Assembly: GCA_016699855.1 (NCBI GenBank)
Contig: CP064988.1
Location: 5,276,811 to 5,340,810, forward strand
Direction: 5' to 3'
DNA from: Rhodospirillales bacterium
GTDB lineage: Bacteria > Pseudomonadota > Alphaproteobacteria > Reyranellales > Reyranellaceae
Length of the DNA: 64,000 nucleotides
Position numbers and translations under genes: made by a program. This document shows, piece by piece, positions 19,024 to 28,155 of the stretch. Positions within the stretch are counted from its first letter, which is position 1. The number at the start of each line of letters is the position of its first letter. The notes beneath the pieces were generated by a model. That model did not search any database, was not told the DNA's origin, and saw nothing but the letters and a program-made list of their open reading frames with translations.

Positions 19024-19044
19024 TGGAGTTTCGAGCCGCTCCCT

Positions 19045-20025
19045 CTACTTCCCCCCGACCACGAACTCCACCACCGGACCCGCGTCGAGCAGCAACGGCC
19101 GGCCGGCGCGCAGCGGGAAGATCTCGCCGTCGAGCACGAAGCCGCCTTCCATGTCGAGCGTGATCGAGTCCGCGTTGACGCTGCGGTAGCCGTTCTCCGG
19201 AGTGAGATCCGGTGTGCGCCGGCCGTTGAGCGCCGGCAGGATCGCGCGTGAGAAGCGCTTCGGCCTGGCGGCGACTGTCGTCAGGCGCAGCGCCCCGGGG
19301 CCCTCGCCCCAGAACGGCGTCAGGCCCATGATCAGCCGCTCCATGGTCGATACCGCGATGGCGATGTAGTCGCGGCGGTCCTCGACGACGCCGTCGTGGG
19401 TCACGATGGCGGAAGCCGGATCCACCGGGTTGCGGCCCAGCAACAGGGGGCCGACGAGCCCAAGCAGACCGGCGAGCGGTCCGGCCGCGTCGCGCAGTCC
19501 AACCTTGTTGACCGACTTCCGGCTGAGCATCGTGCCCTGGTAGACGCCGGCGGCGCCGCCGAACAGGCCGTAGGCCGGCACGGCGTCGGGCCCCGTACGC
19601 AGGGCGATCAGGCGGCGGCGCACCATCCCCGCAGCGAGTTCGCCGGCGCGCAGCCGCGCGAGGAGCCTCTTCAGCTCCTTGGCGGGTTTGCGCGCGGCGC
19701 CGATGTCGTACCCGATCATGTTGGTCGTGCCGCCCGGCAGCACGGCGATCGGTGGCGGCGTCCTGCGCGCGCCCTCGTTGAACAGCAGGTGGAAGACGTT
19801 GTGCAGCGTGCCGTCGCCGCCGGCGACCGCGAGCGCCTCGACTCCGGCGGCGTCCATCTCGCGCAGCGCGGCGGCGGCCTCCGCGCGGCCGGTCGTCTCC
19901 CGCGCCATCACCTCCGGAGAGCGTTCGATCAGCGCGCGCAGTTCGCCCAGCCCGGCGCGGTTGCGGCCGCTGCGGCGGTTGACCAGGACGCCGATGCGCG
20001 GCGCGGTTGTCGGGGTGTCGGACAT
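19045..20025 (-). CDS. Diacylglycerol kinase family lipid kinase
   Basis: This 326-residue protein has the DAGK catalytic domain: RIGVLVNRRSGRN at the start, the nucleotide loop VAGGDGTLHNV and LPGGTTNMIGYD. The C-terminal beta domain carries the DGE motif (VLDGEIFPL). Family members phosphorylate diacylglycerol, sphingosine-like lipids or undecaprenol. The ATG follows the recG stop by 23 bases on the same strand, so it may be transcribed with recG. Confidence 0.88.
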   Translation of the reverse strand: MSDTPTTAPRIGVLVNRRSGRNRAGLGELRALIERSPEVMARETTGRAEAAAALREMDAAGVEALAVAGGDGTLHNVFHLLFNEGARRTPPPIAVLPGGTTNMIGYDIGAARKPAKELKRLLARLRAGELAAGMVRRRLIALRTGPDAVPAYGLFGGAAGVYQGTMLSRKSVNKVGLRDAAGPLAGLLGLVGPLLLGRNPVDPASAIVTHDGVVEDRRDYIAIAVSTMERLIMGLTPFWGEGPGALRLTTVAARPKRFSRAILPALNGRRTPDLTPENGYRSVNADSITLDMEGGFVLDGEIFPLRAGRPLLLDAGPVVEFVVGGK

Positions 20026-20048
20026 GCCGGCGCGGTCTAGCCGCGTTC

Positions 20049-22131
20049 TCAGCCCGAGCGCAAGGTGCGAACCGCCGCGTCGCGCGCGAACAGGTAGAGC
20101 AGGGTCCGCAGCGCCACGCCGCGGGGCGACGCGAGCGCGGGATCGCGCTCGACGATCAGCTTGGCGTCGTCGCGCGCCGCCTGGAGCAGCTCGGCGTGCA
20201 CCGCGAGGTCGGCCAGCCGCATCTCCGGCAGGCCGCTCTGGCGGGTGCCCAGCAGCTCGCCGGCGCCGCGCAGCCGCAGATCCTCCTCGGCGATCCGGAA
20301 GCCGTCCTCGGTCTCGCGCATGATCGCCAGGCGCGCGCGGGCCGCCTCCGACAGCGGCTGGCCGAACAGCAGCAGGCACACCGACGCCCCGGCGCCTCGG
20401 CCCACGCGGCCGCGCAGCTGGTGGAGCTGCGCCAGTCCGAAGCGCTCCGCGTGCTCGATGACCATGACGGTCGCGGCGGACACGTCGACGCCGACCTCGA
20501 TCACCGTCGTGGCGACGAGGATGTCGGCCGCGCCGGAGGCGAACGCGGCCATCGCTGCGTCCCGCTCGGCGCCCTTCATCTGGCCGTGGACCATCACGAC
20601 CCTGTCGCCGTACCGTCCCCTGAGATGCCGGTAGCGGTCCTCGGCGGCGGCGAGATCGATCAGCTCCGATTCCTCGACCAGCGGGCAGACCCAGTACACG
20701 CGCGCGCCGGCGGCGACGCGGCGGCCGATCCCCTCGACCACTTCGTCCAACCGCTCCAGCGAGATCGTGCGGGTGTCGATCGGCAGGCGGCCGGCCGGCT
20801 TGTCGACGAGGCGCGACGGTCGAGGTCGCCGTAGGCGGCGAGCATCAGCGTGCGCGGGATCGGCGTCGCGGTCATCGCCAGAAGATCGACCGCCGCGCCT
20901 TTCGACGACAGCGCCAACCGCTGATCGACGCCGAAGCGGTGCTGCTCGTCGACCACCGCCAGCGCCAGATCGCGGAATGCGACGTCGTCCTGCACCAGCG
21001 CGTGGGTGCCGACCACGAGGTCGATCTCGCCCGAGGCCAGCGCGGCGTGGATCTCGCGCTTGCGCTTGACGCCGTCGCGGCCGGTCAGCAACTCAAGCCG
21101 CACGCCGGCGGCCATCGCCAACGGCGCCATGGTCGCGAAATGCTGCCGCGCCAGCAGCTCGGTCGGCGCCATCAGCGCCGCCTGGGCGCCGGCCTCGACC
21201 GCCATCAGCATCGCCATCAGCGCGACCACCGTCTTGCCGCTGCCGACGTCGCCCTGCAGGAGGCGGGTCATGCGCTGGTCCGAGGCCATGTCTGCCGCGA
21301 TCTCCTCGATCGCGATCCGCTGGCTGCTCGTCAGCTCGAAGGGCAGGGCGGCCAGCACCTTGGCGCGCAACCTTCCGTCCGCGACCAGCGCGCGGCCCGG
21401 CGTGGCGCGCTGCTGGAGGCGCACCAGCGTGATCGCGAGCTGGCTCGCGAGCAACTCGTCGAACGCCGGGCGCGCGCGCGCGGCGGCGACGTCTTGGCGA
21501 GATCGGCCTCCTCCTGCGGGTGGTGCGCCGCGAGCAGCGCGTCCTTCCAGTCCGGCCAGCGCCGGCGGGCTTTCCACGCGGGATCGAGCCATTCCGGCAG
21601 CGCGGGAACGCGCTCCAGCGCCGCGTCGATCGCCTTGGCCAGCGGCTTGGCGTTCAGACCGGCCGTCAGTCCATAGACGGGCTCGACCCGCGCCAGCTTG
21701 TCCCGCTCGGCCTCGGGCACGACGTGGTCGGGGTGCGGCATCTGCGGCTGGTCGTTGTAGAACTCGACCACGCCGCTGACGACGCGGCGCTGGCCGACCG
21801 GCAGCGTGTTCTCCAGCCACGGTCCGCGGGCGTGGAAATAGATCAGGGTCAGCGTGCCGGTCTCGTCGTCGCAGATCACGCGGTAGGGTTGCCGCGGCGT
21901 GCGCGGCGCCTGGTGCTCGCGCACCGTGACGGTGATGGTCGCCACCTCGCCGGGACGCACCTCCGAGATCCTGGGCGACGCGCGGCGGTCGACCACGGCG
22001 TAGGGCAGATGCCAGAGCAGGTCGACCACGTGCGGGCCGACCAGCTTCGCCATCAGCTTCCCGAGCTTGTCCCCGATGCCGGGCAGCGACGTGGTCGCGG
22101 CGAACAATGGATTGAGCACGTCCGGGCGCAC
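20049..22131 (-). pseudogene. recG: ATP-dependent DNA helicase RecG, two frameshifts
   Basis: The coding sequence runs through three frames. Residues from GTG at 22131 (MRPDVLNPLFAATTSLPGIG) cover the wedge domain. Near 21470-21482, in a CG-repeat run, the frame shifts. The helicase part (QGDVGSGKTVVALMAML, VVDEQHRFG, TATPIPRTL) continues to about 20812-20823, where a second shift leads to the C-terminal part (HGQMKGAERDAAM, LRGRVGRG). Restoring one base at each site gives 694 codons, the expected RecG length. RecG remodels stalled forks and Holliday junctions. All motifs survive, so sequencing error is as likely as real inactivation. It is divergent from sdhE, as is common in alphaproteobacteria. 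Confidence 0.9.
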
Positions 22132-22234
22132 GACGTCAGATCCCGCGTCGCGGCGTCGCGGCCATCGCGTGCGGACGCTTGAAAGACACCGTGTCGCCTC
22201 CGGCAACCGCTTGAAACAGCGCCGCTTTCCGCTG

Positions 22235-22263
22235 CTGACAGGGCGCGCGCGGTCCTTTATACC
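22235..22263 (+). promoter_or_regulatory. Putative promoter for sdhE-mfd
   Basis: CTGACA (22235-22240) and TATACC (22258-22263) are separated by 17 bases, about 84 bases before the sdhE start, in the 215-base divergent gap with recG. It is the best sigma-70-like pair in the gap. No equally good pair was found toward recG. Confidence 0.45.
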
Positions 22264-22346
22264 GCAGCCCTCACGCGATCCCAGCCCGGCCACGGGGGAT
22301 ATCCTCCCGGCCCGGCGGGAGGCGGTCGATTCACGTCGAGACCCAG

Positions 22347-22622
22347 ATGGCCGATGCCGGCGACGATCCGCTCTCCATACGCCGACGGCGGCTGCTGTAC
22401 CGCAGCGAGCACCGCGGCAACAAGGAGAACGACATCCTGCTGGGCCAGTTCGCGCGGGCCTTCGTGATGTCGTTCGACGCCTCGCAGCTCGACCAGTACG
22501 AGTCGATCCTGGAGGAGAGCGACAACGACATCTTCGACTGGGTCTCCGGCAAGGTGGAACCGCCGGCCGGCAAGGACACGCCCGTCCTGCGTCAAGTCCT
22601 CGCCTTCCGGGTGGCGTTCTGA
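22347..22622 (+). CDS. sdhE: Succinate dehydrogenase flavin assembly factor SdhE
   Basis: This 91-residue protein has the signature RRRRLLYRSEHRGNKENDIL. It contains the RGxxE motif that binds the flavoprotein subunit SdhA and promotes covalent FAD attachment. The helical remainder (LDQYESILEESDNDIFDWVSG) fits the five-helix fold. It shares one base with the mfd start (TGATG). The recG/sdhE/mfd neighbourhood is a known alphaproteobacterial arrangement. Confidence 0.95.
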   Translation: MADAGDDPLSIRRRRLLYRSEHRGNKENDILLGQFARAFVMSFDASQLDQYESILEESDNDIFDWVSGKVEPPAGKDTPVLRQVLAFRVAF

Positions 22623-25600
22623 TGGCCGCGCCGCGACTCGCCGATGCCTTGGCCCGCATCCACGCGAAGCGCGCCCATTGGACCATCCACGGCGCGCCGG
22701 AGGGCGCCGACGCGCTGATCCTCGCCGAGCTGGCGGCCGGATCGGGCGGACAGGACATCCTGCATGTCGTGCGCGACGGCAACCGTCTCGAGCGTCTCGA
22801 GGAGGCGCTGCGGTTCTTCGCGCCCGGGCGGCAGGTGCTGACCTTCCCGGCGTGGGACTGCCTGCCCTACGACCGCCAGTCGCCGCACCCCGACATCGTC
22901 GGCGAGCGACTGGACGCGTTGACGCGACTGGCCGCCGGCAAGCCACCGGCGTCGCCGGCGCGCATCGTGCTGGCGTCGGTCGGGGCCCTCGTCCAGCGCG
23001 TGCCGCGCCGCGCCAGCTACGCCGATATCGGCTTCTCGGTGAAAGCCGGCGGCGCCCTCGACCTCGACGCGCTGCTGCGCTTCCTCGCCGACAACGGCTA
23101 CGGCCGCGGCGAGACGGTGATGGAGCCGGGCGAGTACGCCGTGCGCGGCGGCCTCGTCGACCTGTTCCCGCCCGGCGAGGCCGAGCCGATCCGCCTCGAC
23201 CTGTTCGGCGACACCGTCGAATCGATCCGCCGTTTCGACGCGATGTCGCAACGCTCGACCGGCGCGCTCGACGCCGTCGTGTTGCGGCCGGTCGGCGAGA
23301 TCGTGCTGACGCCCGACAGTATCGCCCGCTTCCGCGCCGGCTACCGCGAGCTGTTCGGCAATGTCGGCGGCAACGACACGCTCTACGAGGCGGTGTCGGC
23401 CGGCCAGCGCCATCCCGGCATGGAGCACTGGCTGCCGTTGTTCCACGACGGGCTGGACACGTTCTTCGACTATCTGCCGGACGCGCTGGTCACGATGGAC
23501 CAGCAGACTGAGGAGGCCCGCGACGCCCGCCTCGACCTGATCCGCGACTACTTCGACGCCCGCAAGGCGATGGAGGGCAAAGGCCGCAAGGGCGGCTTCG
23601 CCGGCGCGCCGGATTACCGGCCGATCCCGCCGGAGCGGCTCTATCTCGACCGCAAGGAATGGAACGCGATCCTGGCGAAGCGCTGCGCCGTCGAGCTGTC
23701 GAGCTTCGACGCCACGACGGAGGCGGCGGGGACCGGCGGCGGGCCCGCGCTCGACCTCGGCGGCCACCGCCACGAGGGCTTCGCCGCCGCGCGCAAGGCG
23801 CAGGGCGTCAACCTGTTCGACGCCGTCGCCAAACACATCGCCGACGCGCAGAAGCGCGGCCGGCGCGTCGTCGTCACCGGCTACAGCGACGGTTCGGTCG
23901 AGCGGCTGCGCACACTGCTGCGCGACCACGGCGTCGCGGCGCCGACGCCCGTGCCCGATTTCGCCACCGCCTCGGCGCTGCCCGCGGGCGCGGTCGGCAT
24001 GGCGGTGCTGCCGATCGACAACGGCTTCGTCCTCGGCGACCTCGAGTTCATCGGCGAGGAGGATATCCTCGGCGACCGGCTGAGCCGGCCGAAGCCGAAG
24101 CGGCGCCCGTCGGAGCGCTTCATCGCCGAGGCCTCGGCGCTGGGCGAGGGCGATCTGGTCGTCCACCGCGAGCACGGCATTGGCCGCTACGACGGGCTTG
24201 TGACGGTCGAGGCCGGCGGCGCGCGGCACGACTGCCTGAAGCTTGTCTACGACGGCGGCGACAAGCTGTTCGTGCCGGTCGAGAACATCGACGTGCTCAG
24301 CCGCTACGGCGCGTCCGAGGGGCCGGTCGCTCTCGACCGCCTCGGCGGAGCGGGCTGGCAGTCGCGCTCGGCGCGCCTGAAGCAGCGCATCCGCGACATG
24401 GCCGACCGGCTGATCAAGATCGCGGCCGAGCGGGCGCTGAGGAAGGGCGACGTGCTGACGCCGCCCGACGGCCTGTTCGACGAGTTCTGCGCGCGCTTCC
24501 CGTACGCAGAGACCGACGATCAGCTCAACGCCATCAACGACGCGCTCGAGGATCTCGGCGGCGGCAAGCCGATGGACCGGCTGGTGTGCGGCGACGTCGG
24601 CTTCGGCAAGACCGAGGTGGCGCTGCGCGCGGCGTTCGTGGCGGCGATGACCGGCAAGCAGGTCGCCGTCGTGGTTCCGACGACCTTGCTGGCGCGCCAG
24701 CACCACCGCACCTTCGTCGAGCGCTTCGAGGGATTCCCGGTGCGGATCGGCCGCCTGTCGCGCCTGGTGCCCGCCAAGGAGGCGGCGGAGACGCGCAAGG
24801 CGCTGGCCGAGGGCGCCGTCGACATCGTGATCGGCACCCACGCGCTTCTCGCCAAGAGCATCGCGTTCCACGACCTCGGCCTGCTGGTGGTCGACGAGGA
24901 GCAACATTTCGGCGTCGCCCACAAGGAGCGGCTGAAGGAGCTGCGCGCGGACGTGCACGTGCTGACGCTGACCGCGACGCCGATCCCGCGCACCTTGCAG
25001 CTGGCGCTGACGGGCGTGCGCGACATGAGCCTGATCGCGACGCCGCCGGTCGACCGGCTGGCGGTGCGGACCTTCGTCACCCCCGTCGACCCGGTGGCGA
25101 TCCGCGAGGCGCTGCTGCGCGAGCAGTATCGTGGCGGGCAGACCTTCTACGTCTGCCCGCGCATCGAGGACCTCGACGGCGTCGCCGCCTCGCTGCGCGA
25201 GCTGGTGCCGGAGATCCGGTTCGCGATGGCGCATGGAAGGCTGGCGCCGACCGCGCTCGAGGACACGATGCAGGCCTTCGTCGACGGCAAGTTCGACACG
25301 CTGCTGTCGACCAACATCGTCGAGAGCGGGCTGGACATCCGCAACGCCAACACGCTGATCGTGCACCGCGCCGACATGTTCGGACTGGCGCAGCTCTACC
25401 AGCTGCGTGGACGCGTCGGCCGCGGCAAGACGCGCGCCTACTGCTACCTGACGGTGCCGCCGGGAAGGGCGCTCAACGAGGCCGCCGCCAAGCGTCTGGA
25501 GGTGATGCAGACCCTGGACACGCTGGGCGCCGGCTTCCAGCTCGCCAGCCACGACCTCGACATCCGCGGCGCCGGCAACCTGCTGGGCGACGAGCAGTCC

Positions 25601-26152
25601 GGCCATATCCGCGAGGTCGGCATCGAGCTGTACCAGCAGCTTCTCGAGGAGGCGGTCGAGGCCGCGCGTGGCGAGATGCGCGACGCGGCCCGGCAGTCCT
25701 CCGAGTGGTCGCCGCAGATCAACCTTGGCCTGCCCGTCCTGATCCCGGAGGCCTATGTCGCCGATCTGGGCGTCCGGCTGGCGCTGTACCGCCGCATCGG
25801 CACGATCCGCGACGCGGCCGAGATCGACTCCTTCGCGGCCGAACTGGTCGACCGGTTCGGACCGGTGCCCGCCGAGACCGAGAACCTGCTGCGCACGGTC
25901 GAACTGAAGCTGCTGTGCCGCGCCGCCGGCGTCGAGAAGATCGACGCCGGACCGAAGGGGGTCGTGTTCGCCTTCCGCGGCAACGTCTTCGCCAACCCCG
26001 ACCGGCTGATCTCGTACATCCAGAAACGCGCGCCCCTCATAAAGGTGCGGCCCGACCAGAAGATCGTCCTGTTCCGCGCCTGGGACGACGATTCCAAGCG
26101 GCTCGGCGGAGTGAAGACCGTGGTCGGCGAACTGGCGAAGCTGGCGGCCTGA
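22622..26152 (+). CDS. mfd: Transcription-repair coupling factor Mfd
   Basis: This 1176-residue ATP-dependent translocase removes RNA polymerase stalled at lesions and recruits UvrA. The N-terminal UvrB-like region begins near residue 20. The CarD-like polymerase-interacting domain lies around 510-560 (LVVHREHGIGRYDGLVTVE). The motor has Walker A GDVGFGKTEVALRA (about 656) and the DEEQ box VVDEEQHFG (about 757), and is followed by TATPIPRTL and the LRGRVGRG motif. The C-terminal regulatory domain is intact. Unlike adjacent recG, no frameshift is present over 3.5 kb. The ATG overlaps the sdhE stop by one base. Confidence 0.97.
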   Translation: MAAPRLADALARIHAKRAHWTIHGAPEGADALILAELAAGSGGQDILHVVRDGNRLERLEEALRFFAPGRQVLTFPAWDCLPYDRQSPHPDIVGERLDALTRLAAGKPPASPARIVLASVGALVQRVPRRASYADIGFSVKAGGALDLDALLRFLADNGYGRGETVMEPGEYAVRGGLVDLFPPGEAEPIRLDLFGDTVESIRRFDAMSQRSTGALDAVVLRPVGEIVLTPDSIARFRAGYRELFGNVGGNDTLYEAVSAGQRHPGMEHWLPLFHDGLDTFFDYLPDALVTMDQQTEEARDARLDLIRDYFDARKAMEGKGRKGGFAGAPDYRPIPPERLYLDRKEWNAILAKRCAVELSSFDATTEAAGTGGGPALDLGGHRHEGFAAARKAQGVNLFDAVAKHIADAQKRGRRVVVTGYSDGSVERLRTLLRDHGVAAPTPVPDFATASALPAGAVGMAVLPIDNGFVLGDLEFIGEEDILGDRLSRPKPKRRPSERFIAEASALGEGDLVVHREHGIGRYDGLVTVEAGGARHDCLKLVYDGGDKLFVPVENIDVLSRYGASEGPVALDRLGGAGWQSRSARLKQRIRDMADRLIKIAAERALRKGDVLTPPDGLFDEFCARFPYAETDDQLNAINDALEDLGGGKPMDRLVCGDVGFGKTEVALRAAFVAAMTGKQVAVVVPTTLLARQHHRTFVERFEGFPVRIGRLSRLVPAKEAAETRKALAEGAVDIVIGTHALLAKSIAFHDLGLLVVDEEQHFGVAHKERLKELRADVHVLTLTATPIPRTLQLALTGVRDMSLIATPPVDRLAVRTFVTPVDPVAIREALLREQYRGGQTFYVCPRIEDLDGVAASLRELVPEIRFAMAHGRLAPTALEDTMQAFVDGKFDTLLSTNIVESGLDIRNANTLIVHRADMFGLAQLYQLRGRVGRGKTRAYCYLTVPPGRALNEAAAKRLEVMQTLDTLGAGFQLASHDLDIRGAGNLLGDEQSGHIREVGIELYQQLLEEAVEAARGEMRDAARQSSEWSPQINLGLPVLIPEAYVADLGVRLALYRRIGTIRDAAEIDSFAAELVDRFGPVPAETENLLRTVELKLLCRAAGVEKIDAGPKGVVFAFRGNVFANPDRLISYIQKRAPLIKVRPDQKIVLFRAWDDDSKRLGGVKTVVGELAKLAA

Positions 26153-26165
26153 CGACCGCGCGCCA

Positions 26166-26780
26166 TCAGCGTCGCTTCGCGCGGGACCTGCCGGACCGCG
26201 GCGGCCGGAGCAGCCGCCGTACCTCTCCCTCGGCGGCGCGCAACACGTGCCGGGAGAAGCCCGGCGCGCCGGCGCCGGCGTAGGCGAGCGCCACGGCGCC
26301 GACGCACATCGTGACCGCCGCCGTGGCGCGCCGGTCCAGCGGCCGGGCGCGCGGCAAGGCGCGGGCGAACTCGCCGACGAGCGCGTGGAACGCGTCGGCG
26401 TAGGCCAGTTGCGCCGCGGCGCCGGCGCGCGCCACGTCGGCCGGCAGGGCGGCCAGGGTGCAGCCCGGGCCGACTTCGCCGAGATGGTCGGGATCCATAT
26501 AGTCGGCGATCACCCGAAACCCCTGGCGCGCGAGTCCGCGCCGGTCCTTCGCGTCGCGGGTCCGCATCAGGCGGATGAAGCCGTGGGTGTCGCGCACGAC
26601 CTCGGCGAACAACGCCTGTTTGGACGGAAAATGGGCGTAGAAGCCGCCACGGGTGAGGCCGGCCGCCGCCATGATGTCGTCGATGCCGGTGGCGTCGTAG
26701 CCGCGCCGGCGGAACAGCCCGGCGGCGGCGTCGACGATTGCGGCTCGGGTGCGCGCCTTGTGCGCCGCGCTGAGGGGCAT
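26166..26780 (-). CDS. TetR/AcrR family transcriptional regulator
   Basis: This 204-residue repressor has an N-terminal helix-turn-helix: RAAIVDAAAGLFRRRGYDATGI, then DDIMAAAGLTRGGFYAHFPSKQALFAEVV. The C-terminal ligand domain contains YMDPDHLGEVGPGCTLAAL, as in regulators that control detoxification genes. It is divergent from a glutathione transferase gene across 79 bases that hold a 17-bp palindrome over its own promoter, so autoregulation and control of the transferase are likely. Confidence 0.92.
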   Translation of the reverse strand: MPLSAAHKARTRAAIVDAAAGLFRRRGYDATGIDDIMAAAGLTRGGFYAHFPSKQALFAEVVRDTHGFIRLMRTRDAKDRRGLARQGFRVIADYMDPDHLGEVGPGCTLAALPADVARAGAAAQLAYADAFHALVGEFARALPRARPLDRRATAAVTMCVGAVALAYAGAGAPGFSRHVLRAAEGEVRRLLRPPRSGRSRAKRR

Positions 26781-26803
26781 CGGTTCCTTCCCGGTTATAT
26801 ATG

Positions 26804-26838
26804 TTGACTATCATATAGTATGATATTCATCATTCCAA
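26804..26838 (-). promoter_or_regulatory. TetR operator palindrome and overlapping promoter
   Basis: A perfect palindrome TATCATA-TAG-TATGATA occupies 26809-26825 in an AT-rich pocket between the divergent regulator and transferase genes. On the minus strand, TTGGAA (26833-26838) and TATGAT (26810-26815) form a -35/-10 pair with a 17-base spacer, so the palindrome covers the -10 box of the regulator. On the plus strand a TTGACT (26804-26809) could be a -35 box for the transferase, but its -10 is weak. Confidence 0.7.
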
Positions 26839-26859
26839 TTCCGCGAGGGAGAGGCAGCG

Positions 26860-27635
26860 ATGGACGTCGAGCTCATCCAGTTCCGCTATTCGCCCTACAA
26901 CGAGAAGGTCCGCTGGGCGCTGGACCTCAAGCGGGTGCCGCACACGCGCCGCAGCCTCATGCCGGGGCCGCACATGGGCAAGGTGCGCAAGCTGAGCGGC
27001 CAAACCGCGACGCCGGTCCTGCGCATCGACGGCACGTGGCACGCCGGCTCGGCGCGCATCGTCGAGGAACTGGAACGACGTTGGCCGACGCCGGCGCTGC
27101 TGCCGGGAGACCCCGGACAGCGCGAGGCGGCCCTGGCGGTGCAGCGCCGCTTCGACGACGACTGGGGCCACGCATCCGCCGCGGCGCGCTGGCGGCGGCG
27201 CTCGCGGACCTCGACTACTTCCGGGACATTTTCGCCGAGGGCCAGGGCGCGGCGGCGCGGACGGTCTACCGCCTGCTTCTGCCGATGGCGCGGGGTCTGG
27301 TTCGCAAGGGCAACTCCATCACACCGGAGTCGGTGGTCGACGGCGAACGCGCCACACGGGAGGGATTGGACTTCGTGGCGACGCAATCAGCCGCCACGGG
27401 CTACCTGGTCGGTGACGCCTTCAGTGTCGCGGATCTCACCGCGGCGGCCATGCTGGCGATGGCGGTCGACCCGCCGGACTCGACGATGGCGCGGCCGCGG
27501 CCGATGTCGGCGCCGTTACGCGAATGGATCGAACGGTGGGGGACGCACGCGGGGGCAGATTGGGTGCGCGAGATATATGCGCGCCACCGCGCCAAGGGAC
27601 GAGACCGGGACGGGGAGCACCGGTACCCGGCGTAG
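26860..27635 (+). pseudogene. Glutathione S-transferase family protein, one frameshift
   Basis: The N-terminal thioredoxin-like half (MDVELIQFRYSPYNEKVRWA, LSGQTATPVLRIDG) reads from the ATG at 26860. At about 27163-27168, in a GGGGCC run, it moves to another frame for the helical half (ALADLDYFRDIFAEG, GYLVGDAFSVADLTAAAML). One added base would give 258 residues, a normal length for this soluble GST group. Divergent placement from the TetR gene with a shared operator suggests an inducible detoxification pair. It may be intact in reality if the missing base is a sequencing error. Confidence 0.82.
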
Positions 27636-27642
27636 AGCCGAG

Positions 27643-27662
27643 GGCCGGTCGATAACCCGGCC
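27643..27662. terminator. Possible hairpin between convergent genes
   Basis: GGCCGG (27643-27648) and CCGGCC (27657-27662) flank an eight-base loop between the GST gene and the convergent cytochrome c gene. There is no U-run, so its role in termination is weakly supported. Confidence 0.3.
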
Positions 27663-27689
27663 GGGCGCGCCTCCCCGACGCTGCCGTCG

Positions 27690-28067
27690 CTACTTCAGCG
27701 TCAGCAGGTAGGCGATGAGGTTCTTGCGGTCCTCCTCCTTACGGAGGCCGGCGAACGCCATTGTGGTGCCGGGCACGACCTTGCGCGGATCCAGCAGGTA
27801 GGGATCCAAAGTCTCGGCCGTCCAGACGATGTTGGCGTTCTTGTTGGCATCGGTGTAGCGGAAGCCATCGACCGAGCCGCTCTTGCGGCCGATGATGCCG
27901 AACAGCTTCGGGCCCTGCTTGTTGGCGCCTTCCGCCGTCGCCGTGTGGCAGACGAAGCACTGGCGTTTGAAGACTTTCTCGCCCTCCACCGCATCCTGCG
28001 CGCCGGCCGGCGCGGAGATCGAGGCGGTCAGGGCGGCCAACACGGCCAAGGCGACACGGTAACGCAT
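27690..28067 (-). CDS. Cytochrome c, class I (c2 / c-550-like)
   Basis: This 125-residue exported cytochrome has a signal peptide ending around PAGAQ. The heme attachment site is CFVCH, with the axial methionine in PGTTMAFAG. The spacing and the segment QGPKLFGIIGRKSG match the mitochondrial-type cytochrome c2 carriers of alphaproteobacteria, which shuttle electrons in the periplasm. The ATG at 28067 is preferred over a GTG nine bases earlier, because GGAG at 28076-28079 sits eight bases ahead of it. Confidence 0.93.
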   Translation of the reverse strand: MRYRVALAVLAALTASISAPAGAQDAVEGEKVFKRQCFVCHTATAEGANKQGPKLFGIIGRKSGSVDGFRYTDANKNANIVWTAETLDPYLLDPRKVVPGTTMAFAGLRKEEDRKNLIAYLLTLK

Positions 28068-28155
28068 GGCGGACACTCCGGCTCCTGCCGATCATCGTTC
28101 GGAAGCGCTGAATATGAGGTGGGCGCGGCGTCGATTCAACGTCGCCAGGCCGAGG

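Noticed and set aside
21470..21482. Programmed frameshift in recG
   Set aside because: There is no slippery heptamer or stimulatory structure of the known kind, a second unrelated shift lies 650 bases away, and RecG is not known to be made by frameshifting.
20660..21820. The middle of recG as a separate helicase gene
   Set aside because: It lacks its own N- and C-terminal domains; its ends join the neighbouring frames exactly where RecG homology continues.
22592..25606. A 1004-codon open frame antisense to mfd
   Set aside because: It is a GC-rich antisense shadow with Arg/Gly/Ala/His-rich low-complexity sequence and no domain; mfd on the other strand is unmistakable.
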